Positions 1-8,031 of a stretch of 32,732 nt of DNA are shown here, one piece after another. Each line of letters starts with the position of its first letter. Within the stretch, counting starts at the first letter, position 1. Below the pieces are notes generated by a model. The model worked only from the letters and a program-made list of their open reading frames with translations, did not search any database and was not told the origin of the DNA. The translations under genes and the position numbers were made by a program. The stretch lies in the NCBI GenBank assembly GCA_902763085.1, contig CACWQW010000011.1, forward strand, positions 1-32,732. The letters are read 5' to 3'. The DNA is from Dongibacter bovis. GTDB taxonomy: Bacteria > Bacillota > Negativicutes > Selenomonadales > Selenomonadaceae.

Positions 1-639
1 CGCCGCGAGATCCTGGAGTTCCTGCGTCTCTCCATCCGTCAGACCGCCATGCTCCTGTTTGTCGAGCAAGCCTGAGCGACGGAAGATCTGCGCGCCATAG
101 GTAAGATAATAGTCTGGCTCCTCCCCGCCGGAGGCCGGCCCGGAAGCCGGCGTCCGCATCAGCGAACCGAACGCATAGACTTTCAACCGCTGATTCCGCT
201 GCTTCAGGCTGACAAGGCGCTGCACGCGTTCAGAGAGTGCCTGCTCGCTGAGCTCATGCTTGCGCGATGCTACCAGTCCTCCGTAAAGGAATGCATCCGT
301 TGAGATGACAGCCGCGTCTGCACGTGCCGCTTGCACTGCCGTCCATTCCCATAGCTCCTCAGGCTTCCCTGCCTCAAGCCCGCCGAGCAATTCCCTCGGC
401 GGCATGAGCACGCGATAGCCGAGCTTCTCCACGGCTTCTGCCGATTGTTCCCGCGAGGTCGGTCGATTGTCCTGCGGCACGAAAAGGATGGTCTTCGTCC
501 TCGGTGACGGATCCGCTGTACTTTTCGCTTTCCGCGCCTCACTGGTTCCCTCCATCATGTTCATGGCCAGAAATACCGCCAACAGGCAAAGGAGCAAGGG
601 CAGACATCGTCTTCTATTTCCTTTTCGGCAATCCATCAT
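1..639 (-). CDS. DUF4127 family protein, N-terminal part (runs off left edge)
   Basis: Partial gene: 213 codons are open from an ATG at 639 down to base 1, and the 3' end lies outside the window. The N-terminus (MMDCRKGNRRR followed by a leucine-rich stretch to about residue 26) looks like a signal peptide or membrane anchor, so the product is probably exported. The mature part shows the pattern I associate with DUF4127: FVPQDNRPTS near residue 55, then LMPPRELLGG, then a WEW segment and STDAFLYGGLVASR near residue 120. The biochemical role of this family is not established, and I do not assign one. An ATG immediately follows the first (ATGATG), so the start is uncertain by one codon; the ribosome site is weak (GAGGGG about 14 bases upstream). 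A well-formed promoter lies at 691-719. Family call fairly sure, function unknown. Confidence 0.75.
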   Translation of the reverse strand, partial: MMDCRKGNRRRCLPLLLCLLAVFLAMNMMEGTSEARKAKSTADPSPRTKTILFVPQDNRPTSREQSAEAVEKLGYRVLMPPRELLGGLEAGKPEELWEWTAVQAARADAAVISTDAFLYGGLVASRKHELSEQALSERVQRLVSLKQRNQRLKVYAFGSLMRTPASGPASGGEEPDYYLTYGAQIFRRSGLLDKQEHGGLTDGETQELQDLAA

Positions 640-690
640 GCTGTCACGCTCATCCCCTCATAATTTTTCCATTCTTCGCAGTCATTCGCT

Positions 691-719
691 ATTATAGCGC
701 ATTTGAAAGCGTATCGCAA
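691..719 (-). promoter_or_regulatory. Sigma-70-type promoter for the DUF4127 gene
   Basis: Read on the minus strand: -35 TTGCGA (714-719), 17-base spacer, perfect -10 TATAAT (691-696). It sits about 50 bases upstream of the DUF4127 ATG at 639 and downstream of the metallopeptidase stop at 750, so the DUF4127 gene can be transcribed on its own. Confidence 0.7.
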
Positions 720-749
720 AAGGGCTACGAAGAAGCGAGGCTGTCCTCC

Positions 750-1460
750 TCAACAATTCCCAGGGCTCATCTCCAGCAGCTGCCGCACCTGTCGCCAATC
801 CGTCAGGAAACGATCCATCAGCGCATAGAAACGTTGATCGTGCCGACACTCAACGAGATGAAGGATTTCGTGCAGCATCACGTAATGCAGGCACACTGGA
901 GGTTTCGTGACCAGCTGCAGGTTGATCCAAATGCGGCGTGCCTCTATGTTGCAAGTGCCCCAGCGCGTCTTCATATCCTTGGTACGCCATTCGTTCACTT
1001 TGAGCCCCGTACGCGCCTCGAGTTGCGGTGCTTCCTCCCGCATGCGCTGCAGCAGCTCCTGACGATACGCCTCCCGCACGAAATGGATGCGCCTTTCCTC
1101 CGGAATCCCCTCCGGCAGATAGAGGAACGCCTTCCCGCCATCGATGCGGAATCGCTCTCCAGGCTCCCCGCGTAGGACCAGCACTTTCCGTTCGCCCCAG
1201 AGATCGATCGTCTCTCCCGTCAGATATCGATGAGGCTGCTGCGAAGGGCGGTTCCGCAACTCCCTACGCTTCTCTTCGATCCAATCAAGATTCTCGATGA
1301 TGAATGCCTCCTGCAGTCTACGCGGTACGGAAAACGGTGAGGAGAGGATCACGCGTCCCTCCCGCCCCTTGACATGCAGGTGCATCCGCTTGATATGTTT
1401 CTTTTGGAACTCGACGGGAATCGTTTTCTCCCCCACCCGTATGACCCTGATTTCTCCCAT
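750..1460 (-). CDS. YgjP/SprT-like (M48-type, DUF45) zinc metallopeptidase
   Basis: A 236-residue protein. The zinc site is visible as HEILH (HExxH) near residue 200, with a likely third ligand in HDQRF about ten residues later; the preceding KTRWGTCN segment is typical of the YgjP/DUF45 group (W-G-x-C before the zinc helix). No signal peptide or membrane span, so it is probably cytoplasmic. Substrate unknown. The frame stays open upstream to 1706, but that extension is low-complexity antisense of the ilvB 3' end and of its terminator, so I start at MGEIRV (ATG at 1458-1460); the ribosome site is poor (GGATGAG about 7 bases upstream). The start is only about 30 bases past the ilvB terminator and no promoter is visible between them, so expression may rely on read-through. 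Confidence 0.8.
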   Translation of the reverse strand: MGEIRVIRVGEKTIPVEFQKKHIKRMHLHVKGREGRVILSSPFSVPRRLQEAFIIENLDWIEEKRRELRNRPSQQPHRYLTGETIDLWGERKVLVLRGEPGERFRIDGGKAFLYLPEGIPEERRIHFVREAYRQELLQRMREEAPQLEARTGLKVNEWRTKDMKTRWGTCNIEARRIWINLQLVTKPPVCLHYVMLHEILHLVECRHDQRFYALMDRFLTDWRQVRQLLEMSPGNC

Positions 1461-1490
1461 TCGTTGCTCATCCCACTTTCCTTCGCGCAG

Positions 1491-1532
1491 AAAATGACTC
1501 CACCCTCTTCGGAGCGAGGATGGAGTCATTTT
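1491..1532 (-). terminator. Rho-independent terminator after ilvB
   Basis: AAAATGACTCCA (1491-1502) pairs perfectly with TGGAGTCATTTT (1521-1532), and the stem continues after one mismatch with CCTC/GAGG. It starts directly at the ilvB stop codon (1532-1534) and has a short U-run on the minus strand; the arms also give a T-run on the + strand. Confidence 0.85.
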
Positions 1533-3193
1533 CACTTGAAATCGACGAACTGGTCGAGCGTTGCGCCGCCTTTCGTCATCGGTTCGACGAAACTGCGGTG
1601 GACATTCATGACGATGACGCGCGGGCCAGTCGCTGCCATGGCGCTGGCAAAGGCTTCTGCGAATTCTTCCTGCGTGGAAACGGTCTCCGCCGGAATGCCG
1701 AAGCAACCGGCATAAGCGGCGTAATCCATCGGAAAACCAAGCTCAGAGGCAATGTAGCGCTCATCATAGTTGACCTTCTGCAATTGGCGGATCATTCCAA
1801 GGCTCGTATTATTCACGATGATGGAGATGATGGGCAGTTGCAGGCGCGCAATCGTATAATATTCATTGCCCGTCATCTTGATACCGCCGTCACCGGCAAC
1901 ATGGATGACACGCCGCGTCTTCCCATAGAAAAGCTGTGCTCCCATCGCCGCCGGCAGTCCAAACCCCATCGTGCCGAGGCCGCCTGAAGTCAACCAAGTC
2001 CTCGGTTCTTCGATGGCAAGATGAAGCGCCGCCCACATCTGGTGCTGGCCGACATCCGTCACGAAGGCGAACGGCTTTCCCTTCGTCGCCTTGGCGATGG
2101 TATGCATCGCCCAGGGAACCGTGAGGCGCGTCACCTGATAGTCATAATCATACGTATCCTGCCACAAACGGATCTGGCGCCACCAGTCCGTGCGCTCTGC
2201 CCCAGGTTCCCCGCGCATGAGCAACGAAAGGATCGTCTTCATATCGCCGGCAAGCCCTAGGGAGTGCGCGACATTCTTGTCGATCTCCGCAGGGTCGATA
2301 TCGATATGGATGAACTTCGTTCCCTCAGTATATTTATCGAGGTTGCCCGTCTGGCGATCGCCGAAGCGGCTGCCGATCGCGATGACGAGGTCCGCCGCCG
2401 CGATGGCATGGTTTGCCGCCTTTTTCCCGTGCATGCCCGCAAAGCCGAGAGACTGGGGGTGAGAACGTGGAACGGCACCGAGCCCCATGAGCGTATGCAC
2501 CACAGGCAGGTGGTAGCGTTCGATGAACGCCTGTACCTCCTTCGAGGCACCTGCGGAAATCACGCCACCGCCCACGATGACGACAGGTCGCTCCGCCTCC
2601 GCGATTTCCCGTTCAGCCTCTGCCACGCAAATGAGGAAATCCGCATCCGGGTTTCCCGGTGTTTCTTCCTGCGGCGTTTCCGGCTGATACGCCACGTCAG
2701 CAAAGAACAGGTCTTTCGGCACATCAATGAGCACCGGACCGGGGCGGCCGTGGCGGGCGATGCGAAAGGCGTCCCGTACGGTTGGAATGAGGTCTTCCGG
2801 TCGTTTCACCTTGAAATTGTGCTTCGTCACCGGCATGGTCACATCGAGGATATCCGTTTCCTGAAAGGCGTCGCGCCCGAGGGATTTCGTGTCGACCTGT
2901 CCCGTGATGGCGACGACGGGGATGGAGTCCATGAACGCCGTCGCCAGGCCCGTCACGAGATTCGTCGCACCCGGTCCCGAAGTTGCAATGCACACGCCGA
3001 CTTTACCGGAGGCGCGCGCATAGCCGTCCGCCGCATGCGCGGCATCCTGCTCATGCGTGACGAGGATCTGACGGATGTCCTTTGCGTCGTAAAGCGCATC
3101 GTAGAGCGGAAGGATCATGCCGCCAGGATAGCCGAAGATAAGATCGATGCCCTGCTCGCGCAGGCACTCGAGCACCGCCTGTGCTCCTTTCAT
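1532..3193 (-). CDS. ilvB: Acetolactate synthase large (catalytic) subunit
   Basis: Thiamine-diphosphate enzyme that condenses two pyruvates to 2-acetolactate (valine/leucine), or pyruvate with 2-ketobutyrate (isoleucine). 553 residues, a normal length. Visible: GYPGGMILPLYDAL near residue 21; the cofactor-activating Glu in HEQDAAHAADGYARASG (E48); TSGPGATNLVTG; and the ThDP/Mg motif from GDGG (434) to the NN pair (461-462). The motif interior (IKMTGNEYYT) differs somewhat from the usual GDGSF...NxQEL wording, but the framework is intact. ATG start with AGGGTG 6 bases upstream. Last gene of leuC-leuD-leuB-ilvB, 23 bases after leuB, with a terminator at its stop. The regulatory subunit (ilvN) is in a separate unit at 7309-7845. 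Confidence 0.95.
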   Translation of the reverse strand: MKGAQAVLECLREQGIDLIFGYPGGMILPLYDALYDAKDIRQILVTHEQDAAHAADGYARASGKVGVCIATSGPGATNLVTGLATAFMDSIPVVAITGQVDTKSLGRDAFQETDILDVTMPVTKHNFKVKRPEDLIPTVRDAFRIARHGRPGPVLIDVPKDLFFADVAYQPETPQEETPGNPDADFLICVAEAEREIAEAERPVVIVGGGVISAGASKEVQAFIERYHLPVVHTLMGLGAVPRSHPQSLGFAGMHGKKAANHAIAAADLVIAIGSRFGDRQTGNLDKYTEGTKFIHIDIDPAEIDKNVAHSLGLAGDMKTILSLLMRGEPGAERTDWWRQIRLWQDTYDYDYQVTRLTVPWAMHTIAKATKGKPFAFVTDVGQHQMWAALHLAIEEPRTWLTSGGLGTMGFGLPAAMGAQLFYGKTRRVIHVAGDGGIKMTGNEYYTIARLQLPIISIIVNNTSLGMIRQLQKVNYDERYIASELGFPMDYAAYAGCFGIPAETVSTQEEFAEAFASAMAATGPRVIVMNVHRSFVEPMTKGGATLDQFVDFK

Positions 3194-3216
3194 GCAATCA
3201 CCCTGCTTCCCTTCGG

Positions 3217-4284
3217 TCAGATTCTCTCACAGATGACGTCTGCCATCTCATCCGTACGCACGCGCTGGAACCCTTCTTTGTACAGGTCTGCCGTACGATA
3301 GCCGTCAGCCAATGCCTGATCGACCGCCGACTCGATGGCCTTGGCTGCTGCCTCTTCATGGAGCGAGTACCTAAGGAGCATGGCCGCAGAGAGAACGGTT
3401 CCCATGGGATTGGCGATCCCTTTGCCTGCGATGTCCGGAGCACTGCCGTGAATCGGTTCATAGAGGCTGGTATCCGTCCCGATGGAGGCAGACGGCAGCA
3501 TGCCGATCGAGCCGCCGACGACAGCAGCCTCGTCAGAGAGGATATCGCCAAAGAGATTGCCTGTCACGATCACATCGAACTGTGCCGGGCGAATGGCAAG
3601 CTGCATGGCACAGTTGTCAACGTAAAGATGATTGAGCGCAACCTCTGGATAATCTTTCGCGACGGCCGTCGTCGTACGGCGCCAGAGGCGCGAGGTCGCA
3701 AGGACGTTCGCCTTATCGACGGACGTGACCTTGCCGCGGCGCAGCTTCGCCGTCTCGAAAGCGAGCTTCGTGATGCGCTCGACTTCCGGGACAGAATAGT
3801 TCTCCAGGTCCCAGGCGCGTTCAGTGCCCTGATACGGCTCTGATTCACATTTATCGCCGAAGTAAATCCCCCCGATGAGCTCGCGAACGATGACGAGGTC
3901 CACGCCCTTGGCAAGTTCCGGCTTGAGCGGCGAATACTCGACGAGCGCATCCGCGACCTTGACGGGACGCAAGTTTGCATAGAGGCCGAGCTGCTTGCGT
4001 AGGCCGAGGATGGCCTTCTCCGGCCGCAAGGACGGTTCGACGCCATCCCACTGATCGCCGCCAACCGCGCCGAAAAGGACGCCGTCGGACGCCTTGCAGG
4101 CGGCGACCGTATCATCCGGCAGCGGCGTACCGAACTTATCATACGCCGTACCACCGGCATCTTTATACGTATAGGAAAGATGCAAGCCGAATCTCTCATC
4201 GGTTCGCTTCAACACCTTGACGGCTGCATCCGTGATTTCCTTCCCGATGCCGTCGCCGGGAATGACTGTGATGTTATATGCCAT
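3217..4284 (-). CDS. leuB: 3-isopropylmalate dehydrogenase
   Basis: NAD-dependent oxidative decarboxylation of 3-isopropylmalate to 2-oxoisocaproate, third step of leucine synthesis. 355 residues, family-typical. Seen: VIPGDGIGKEI at the N-terminus, RELIGGIYFG (catalytic Tyr region), the metal-binding stretch VTGNLFGDILSDEAA, and EPIHGSAPDIAGKGIANP (NAD-binding region). ATG at 4284 with GCGGAGG about 7 bases upstream. It follows leuD by 16 bases and precedes ilvB by 23 bases, so it belongs to one operon. Confidence 0.96.
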   Translation of the reverse strand: MAYNITVIPGDGIGKEITDAAVKVLKRTDERFGLHLSYTYKDAGGTAYDKFGTPLPDDTVAACKASDGVLFGAVGGDQWDGVEPSLRPEKAILGLRKQLGLYANLRPVKVADALVEYSPLKPELAKGVDLVIVRELIGGIYFGDKCESEPYQGTERAWDLENYSVPEVERITKLAFETAKLRRGKVTSVDKANVLATSRLWRRTTTAVAKDYPEVALNHLYVDNCAMQLAIRPAQFDVIVTGNLFGDILSDEAAVVGGSIGMLPSASIGTDTSLYEPIHGSAPDIAGKGIANPMGTVLSAAMLLRYSLHEEAAAKAIESAVDQALADGYRTADLYKEGFQRVRTDEMADVICERI

Positions 4285-4300
4285 TGCTCTGCCTCCGCTC

Positions 4301-4789
4301 TCACGCCTTCTGCTTCACATATTCCACGAGTCCGCCGGCCTTGGCGATATCCTGGATGAATCCCGGCAGCGGATGCGCTTGGAACGTGTCGCCCGTCGTC
4401 AAGTCCTTGATGACGCCTGTCGCCACATCGACACTAAGCGCGTCCCCCGCCTTGATCTTCTGCACATCGTCGCCGATTTCCAGCAGAGGCAGCCCGATGT
4501 TGATGCCGTTGCGGTAGAAGATGCGCGCAAAGCTCGCTGCGATGACCACGGGAATCCCGGATGCCTTGATGGCAACCGGCGCATGCTCGCGCGAGGAGCC
4601 ACAGCCGAAGTTGCGGCCGCCGACCATGATGTCTCCTGGCTGTACTTCCTTGGCAAAGCGTTCATCGATATCCACCATGCAGTGCTTTGCAAGTTCCTGC
4701 GGATCGAACGTATTCAGATAGCGCGCGGGGATGATGACATCCGTATCGATGTTGTCTCCATAGCGCCAGACCTTTCCCTCTAATGCCAT
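4301..4789 (-). CDS. leuD: 3-isopropylmalate dehydratase small subunit
   Basis: Swivel-domain subunit that, with LeuC, isomerises 2-isopropylmalate to 3-isopropylmalate. 162 residues: the short form found with archaeal-type/HACN-type LeuC rather than the roughly 200-residue enterobacterial form. Seen: YGDNIDTDVIIPARYL at the N-terminus and GGRNFGCGSSREHAP, the loop that contacts substrate. ATG at 4789 lies one base past the leuC stop; AGGAGG is about 9 bases upstream, inside the end of leuC. Co-translated with leuC by position. Confidence 0.95.
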   Translation of the reverse strand: MALEGKVWRYGDNIDTDVIIPARYLNTFDPQELAKHCMVDIDERFAKEVQPGDIMVGGRNFGCGSSREHAPVAIKASGIPVVIAASFARIFYRNGINIGLPLLEIGDDVQKIKAGDALSVDVATGVIKDLTTGDTFQAHPLPGFIQDIAKAGGLVEYVKQKA

Positions 4790-4790
4790 A

Positions 4791-6053
4791 TCAGTCTACC
4801 TCCTCCGGCACGGCGATGCGCCCCAAGATCGCACTGGCAGCTGCCGTCTGCGGGCCTGCCAGATAGACCTCACTGTCTACATGTCCCATACGGCCGCGGA
4901 AATTGCGGTTCGTCGTCGAGACACACTTCTCTCCCGCGGTCATGATGCCCATGTAACCGCCGAGGCACGGCCCACAGGTCGGCGTCGAGACGGCACAACC
5001 TGCGTCGATGAACGTATCGATATAGCCCTTGTGCATGGCTTCCTTATAGATCGCCTGACTGCCCGGTATAACGATGCAGCGCACACGCGGATGCACAGAA
5101 TGTCCTGCAAAGATGTTTGCAGCGATCGCAAGGTCCTCCAAGCGGCCGTTCGTGCAGGACCCGATGACGACCTGATCGATGGCAATCGGCTCCTCGATAT
5201 CCTTGACCGGCTTCGTGTTCCCCGGCAGATGCGGGAACGCGACGACCGGCGTCAAGGCACTGAGATCGATGGAAACCGTACGCGCATACACGGCATCAGC
5301 ATCCGCTGCGACCGGTTCATACGGTACTTGGACGCGGCCCTTGACATACGCCTCCGTCACGTCATCATAGGGGAAGATACCGTTCTTGGCCCCCGCCTCG
5401 ATGGCCATATTCGCGATGGTCAGTCGATCCGTCATCGAGAGCTCCGCCACGCCTTCGCCCGTAAACTCGAGCGATTGGTAGAGCGCCCCATCGACACCGA
5501 TCTCACCGATGAGCGTAAGGATGACGTCCTTGCCGGTGATATCCGCTGGCTTCTTCCCCGTCAGATGGACGTTGATGGCCGACGGGACCTTGAACCATGC
5601 CTTGCCCGTTGCCATCGCCATGCCGAGGTCCGTCGACCCCACGCCCGTCGAAAAGCCATTCAGCGCGCCGTATGTGCAAGTATGCGAATCTGCACCGATC
5701 GTGAGCATGCCAGGGCCGACCAGCCCTTTCTCCGGCAGGATGACATGCTCGATGCCCACGCGCCCCTGCTCGAAATAATTAACGATGTGATGCTTGTGTG
5801 CAAAATCGCGGACAATCTTGGCGAGCCCGGCGCTCTTGATATCCTTCGCCGGCTGGAAGTGATCCGGCACGAGCGCGATCTTCGCCGGATCGAAGACAGG
5901 ACGTCCAATTTCCTCGAACTTGGCAATCGAGGGCGGCGCCGTGATATCATTGGCAAGTACCATATCAAGATCGCACGTGATCAACTGTCCGGGATGGACT
6001 TCTGACAATCCCGCATGTTTGGCGAGAATCTTCTCGCTCATGTTCATGCCCAT
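4791..6053 (-). CDS. leuC: 3-isopropylmalate dehydratase large subunit
   Basis: Aconitase-family [4Fe-4S] subunit. 420 residues, the shorter (archaeal-type) LeuC form. Cluster cysteines are C300 (GSCTNGR) and C360/C363 (TCGPCLGG); substrate-binding [15 protein letters not shown] is at about 120-134. I start at ATG 6053 because TAGGAG is 5-6 bases upstream; in-frame ATGs at 6047 and 6041 are possible but farther from that site. First gene of the leuCDB-ilvB unit, with its own promoter (6157-6162) and a strong hairpin in the leader (6096-6129). leuA is not in the window. Confidence 0.95.
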   Translation of the reverse strand: MGMNMSEKILAKHAGLSEVHPGQLITCDLDMVLANDITAPPSIAKFEEIGRPVFDPAKIALVPDHFQPAKDIKSAGLAKIVRDFAHKHHIVNYFEQGRVGIEHVILPEKGLVGPGMLTIGADSHTCTYGALNGFSTGVGSTDLGMAMATGKAWFKVPSAINVHLTGKKPADITGKDVILTLIGEIGVDGALYQSLEFTGEGVAELSMTDRLTIANMAIEAGAKNGIFPYDDVTEAYVKGRVQVPYEPVAADADAVYARTVSIDLSALTPVVAFPHLPGNTKPVKDIEEPIAIDQVVIGSCTNGRLEDLAIAANIFAGHSVHPRVRCIVIPGSQAIYKEAMHKGYIDTFIDAGCAVSTPTCGPCLGGYMGIMTAGEKCVSTTNRNFRGRMGHVDSEVYLAGPQTAAASAILGRIAVPEEVD

Positions 6054-6095
6054 ACGTTCTCCTACCTTTCATCGTTCCAACTGCGTCGACGCCCT

Positions 6096-6129
6096 GAGGG
6101 CAAAGAGCTCTATGGGGCTCTTTGCCCTC
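6096..6129 (-). repeat. Perfect 13-bp hairpin in the leuC leader (possible attenuator or RNA-stability element)
   Basis: GAGGGCAAAGAGC (6096-6108) and its exact complement (6117-6129) flank an 8-base loop. It lies between the mapped -10 (6157-6162) and the leuC start (6053). Unlike the terminator at 6193-6229 it has no U-run in the leuC direction (AGGGCG follows), so simple intrinsic termination is not supported. Confidence 0.7.
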
Positions 6130-6156
6130 GGGAATCTCCCAAGCGTCATACAGTCT

Positions 6157-6169
6157 ATTATACCATAGC
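6157..6169 (-). promoter_or_regulatory. Extended -10 promoter for leuCDB-ilvB
   Basis: On the minus strand the sequence TGGTATAAT gives a perfect TATAAT (6157-6162) preceded by the extended -10 TG-n motif. No good -35 is seen at 17 bases, which is usual for extended -10 promoters. Expected transcription start near 6150, giving a leader of about 95 bases. Confidence 0.65.
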
Positions 6170-6192
6170 GAGTACGATTTTCCGAGAGTTCA

Positions 6193-6229
6193 AAAGGTCC
6201 GTGGGAGCTACCATCTCCCACGGACCTTT
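6193..6229 (-). terminator. Terminator after ilvN-ilvC
   Basis: A 15-bp perfect stem (6193-6207 with 6215-6229), loop of 7 bases, GC-rich core GGTCCGTGGGAG, followed on the minus strand by a short U-run (TTTTG). It lies about 80 bases past the ilvC stop and just before the leuC promoter, so it separates the two units. Confidence 0.85.
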
Positions 6230-6311
6230 CGATCACCTTAACGGTGCCGCTTTCCCCGTAGCACAGGCAAAAGCGATATGGAACATCGACTCAAATAAGC
6301 GCAGGCGAAGC

Positions 6312-7328
6312 TCAGTCCTTCGAGAGGTCAGCGCCATCACGCAGCCACGGCATCATCGCACGCAGTTCCTTGCCGACCTTCTCGATCGGATGCTCAGCAT
6401 GGAGCTGACGCTGCATGAGGAAGTTCACGCGGCCGGCCGCACGGTTCTCGAGGAGCCAGTTGCGCGCAAACGTGCCGTCCTGAATCTCCTTCAGGACCTT
6501 CTTCATCTCTTTCTTCGTATCTTCCGTGATGATGCGCGGGCCGACCATATAGTCGCCATACTCAGCCGTATCGGAAATCGACTTGCGCATCTTCGTGAAG
6601 CCGCCTTCATAGCAGAGGTCGACGATGAGCTTCATCTCATGGAAGCACTCGAAGTACGCCATCTCAGGCGGATAGCCAGCCTCGACGAGGACTTCGAAGC
6701 CCGTCTGCATGAGCTGGCAAACACCACCGCAGAGCACAGCCTGCTCACCGAAGAGGTCTTCTTCCGTCTCATCGCGGAACGTCGTCTGCAGGACGCCGGA
6801 ACGCGTCGCACCGAGGCCCTTGGCATACGCGAGCGCGATATCGAAGCACTTGCCGGAAGCATCCTGATAGACCGCGAAGACTGCCGGCACGCCCGACCCC
6901 TCCGTGAACGTACGGCGAACGAGATGACCCGGCCCCTTCGGTGCCACCATGAAGACATCGACATTTTCCGGCGGAACGATCTGCTTGAAATGGATATTGA
7001 AACCATGAGCGAAAGCGAGAGCACTGCCCGGCTTGAGGTTCGGACCGATCTCCGTCTTGTAGACATCGGCCTGCTTCTCATCCGGAATCAGGACCATCGT
7101 GATATCTGCCTGCTTGACTGCCTCAGCTGTCGGCAGGACCGTAAGGCCGTGTTCCTCAGCGACCTTCTTGGACTTCGAGCCCTCATAGAGGCCAACGACA
7201 ACATCCACGCCGCTGTCCTTCAGGCACAGCGCATGCGCATGTCCCTGGCTGCCGTAACCGATGACTGCGACCTTCTTGCCTTTCAAGATTTCCCAATTAA
7301 CGTCCTGATCATAGTAAGTTTTTGCCAT
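6312..7328 (-). CDS. ilvC: Ketol-acid reductoisomerase, class I
   Basis: Mg- and NAD(P)H-dependent isomeroreductase turning acetolactate into 2,3-dihydroxyisovalerate. 338 residues, the class I (short) length. Rossmann motif [17 protein letters not shown] starts near residue 25; the cofactor-specificity loop YEGSKSKK is consistent with NADPH use; metal ligands sit in [16 protein letters not shown], and a C-terminal partner region has [11 protein letters not shown]. The open frame extends 19 codons upstream, but [15 protein letters not shown] is the family start and has AGGAGAG about 8 bases upstream. Its start overlaps the 3' end of ilvN by 20 bases, which suggests translational coupling. Confidence 0.96.
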   Translation of the reverse strand: MAKTYYDQDVNWEILKGKKVAVIGYGSQGHAHALCLKDSGVDVVVGLYEGSKSKKVAEEHGLTVLPTAEAVKQADITMVLIPDEKQADVYKTEIGPNLKPGSALAFAHGFNIHFKQIVPPENVDVFMVAPKGPGHLVRRTFTEGSGVPAVFAVYQDASGKCFDIALAYAKGLGATRSGVLQTTFRDETEEDLFGEQAVLCGGVCQLMQTGFEVLVEAGYPPEMAYFECFHEMKLIVDLCYEGGFTKMRKSISDTAEYGDYMVGPRIITEDTKKEMKKVLKEIQDGTFARNWLLENRAAGRVNFLMQRQLHAEHPIEKVGKELRAMMPWLRDGADLSKD

Positions 7329-7845
7329 AGTACTCTCTCTCCTCACAATGCTCGTAAATTGTATGTTCTCCACGTTCCAGCGCAATCAAGCCCGTGCGAA
7401 TGACCTCGCTGATCCCATAAGGTTTCAGGAGACGAAGGAACGCCGTGACCTTATCGTCATCTCCCGTAATCTCAAAGATCAGCGTCGTCGGCTGCACATC
7501 GACGACATGCGCCCGAAAGAGCTCCGCCATCTTCAGTACATCGAGACGATTCGTATCATCCGCGCACACCTTGATCATCGTCATCCCGCGGCAAACAGCA
7601 ACCTCTGCATCGAGACGTTCCACACCTCGGACGACCGGCATCTTCTCGAGCTGCTTGATCATCTGCTCGATGAGATTCTCATCTCCGTGCACGACGATCG
7701 TGATGCGCGAGAACTCCGGAGACTCCGTGACGCCTACAGAAAGGCTGTCAATGTTGAACTCCCGTCTGGAAAACATGCTTACAACCCGGACAAGCACGCC
7801 CGTCTGATTCTCGACAAACACAGATAACACATGCTTCATGTCCAT
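7309..7845 (-). CDS. ilvN: Acetolactate synthase small (regulatory) subunit
   Basis: ACT-domain subunit that activates IlvB and confers valine feedback control. 178 residues. N-terminal ACT domain: [26 protein letters not shown], then NIDSLSVG and a [10 protein letters not shown] strand; the C-terminal half matches the ALS_ss C-domain ([18 protein letters not shown]). Start chosen at ATG 7845 (MDMKHV) because AAGGAGG is 7 bases upstream; the frame is open to 7899, but that reaches the promoter. First gene of the ilvN-ilvC unit, so the regulatory subunit is split from the catalytic subunit, which sits at the end of the leu unit. Confidence 0.94.
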   Translation of the reverse strand: MDMKHVLSVFVENQTGVLVRVVSMFSRREFNIDSLSVGVTESPEFSRITIVVHGDENLIEQMIKQLEKMPVVRGVERLDAEVAVCRGMTMIKVCADDTNRLDVLKMAELFRAHVVDVQPTTLIFEITGDDDKVTAFLRLLKPYGISEVIRTGLIALERGEHTIYEHCEEREYYGKNLL

Positions 7846-7880
7846 CTTACGCCTCCTTCTGAGAATGTATGTCTGTAAGG

Positions 7881-7897
7881 TTGTAAACGTTGTATAC
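7881..7897 (-). promoter_or_regulatory. Direct repeat at the ilvN transcription start (possible operator)
   Basis: Written on the + strand, TTGTAAAC (7881-7888) and TTGTATAC (7890-7897) are spaced by one base and lie right after the ilvN -10, where a repressor would block initiation. Only the repeat is seen; the binding protein is unknown. Confidence 0.35.
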
Positions 7898-7898
7898 A

Positions 7899-7927
7899 TT
7901 ATTACGCTTTTCCGCCTCGTTTGTCAA
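7899..7927 (-). promoter_or_regulatory. Sigma-70-type promoter for ilvN-ilvC
   Basis: On the minus strand: perfect -35 TTGACA (7922-7927), 17-base spacer, -10 TAATAA (7899-7904). It is about 55 bases upstream of the ilvN ATG and divergent from mutY. Confidence 0.8.
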
Positions 7928-7991
7928 CAGGAAATCTAAAAAAAATTATGCCTGGCAACGTTTTCTTTTTCCGTTTTCTTTCACATTGCGG

Positions 7992-7997
7992 TATGAT
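7992..7997 (+). promoter_or_regulatory. Probable -10 box for mutY
   Basis: TATGAT lies 35 bases upstream of the mutY ATG in a GGTATGAT context. The region upstream is T/C-rich, and no convincing -35 is seen at the right distance, so this is tentative. Confidence 0.4.
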
Positions 7998-8031
7998 AGA
8001 AGGAACATCACCTAGAACCGAGGAGGTCATC

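Noticed and set aside
270..542. A 90-codon minus frame inside the DUF4127 region
   Set aside because: It is a shifted frame of the DUF4127 gene; the frame open from 639 to the window edge carries the family motifs and has a promoter.
6054..6150. T-box riboswitch in the leuC leader (a TTGGAACG string is present)
   Set aside because: The leader is only about 95 bases, there is no stem I with a specifier loop, and the hairpin lacks a U-run.
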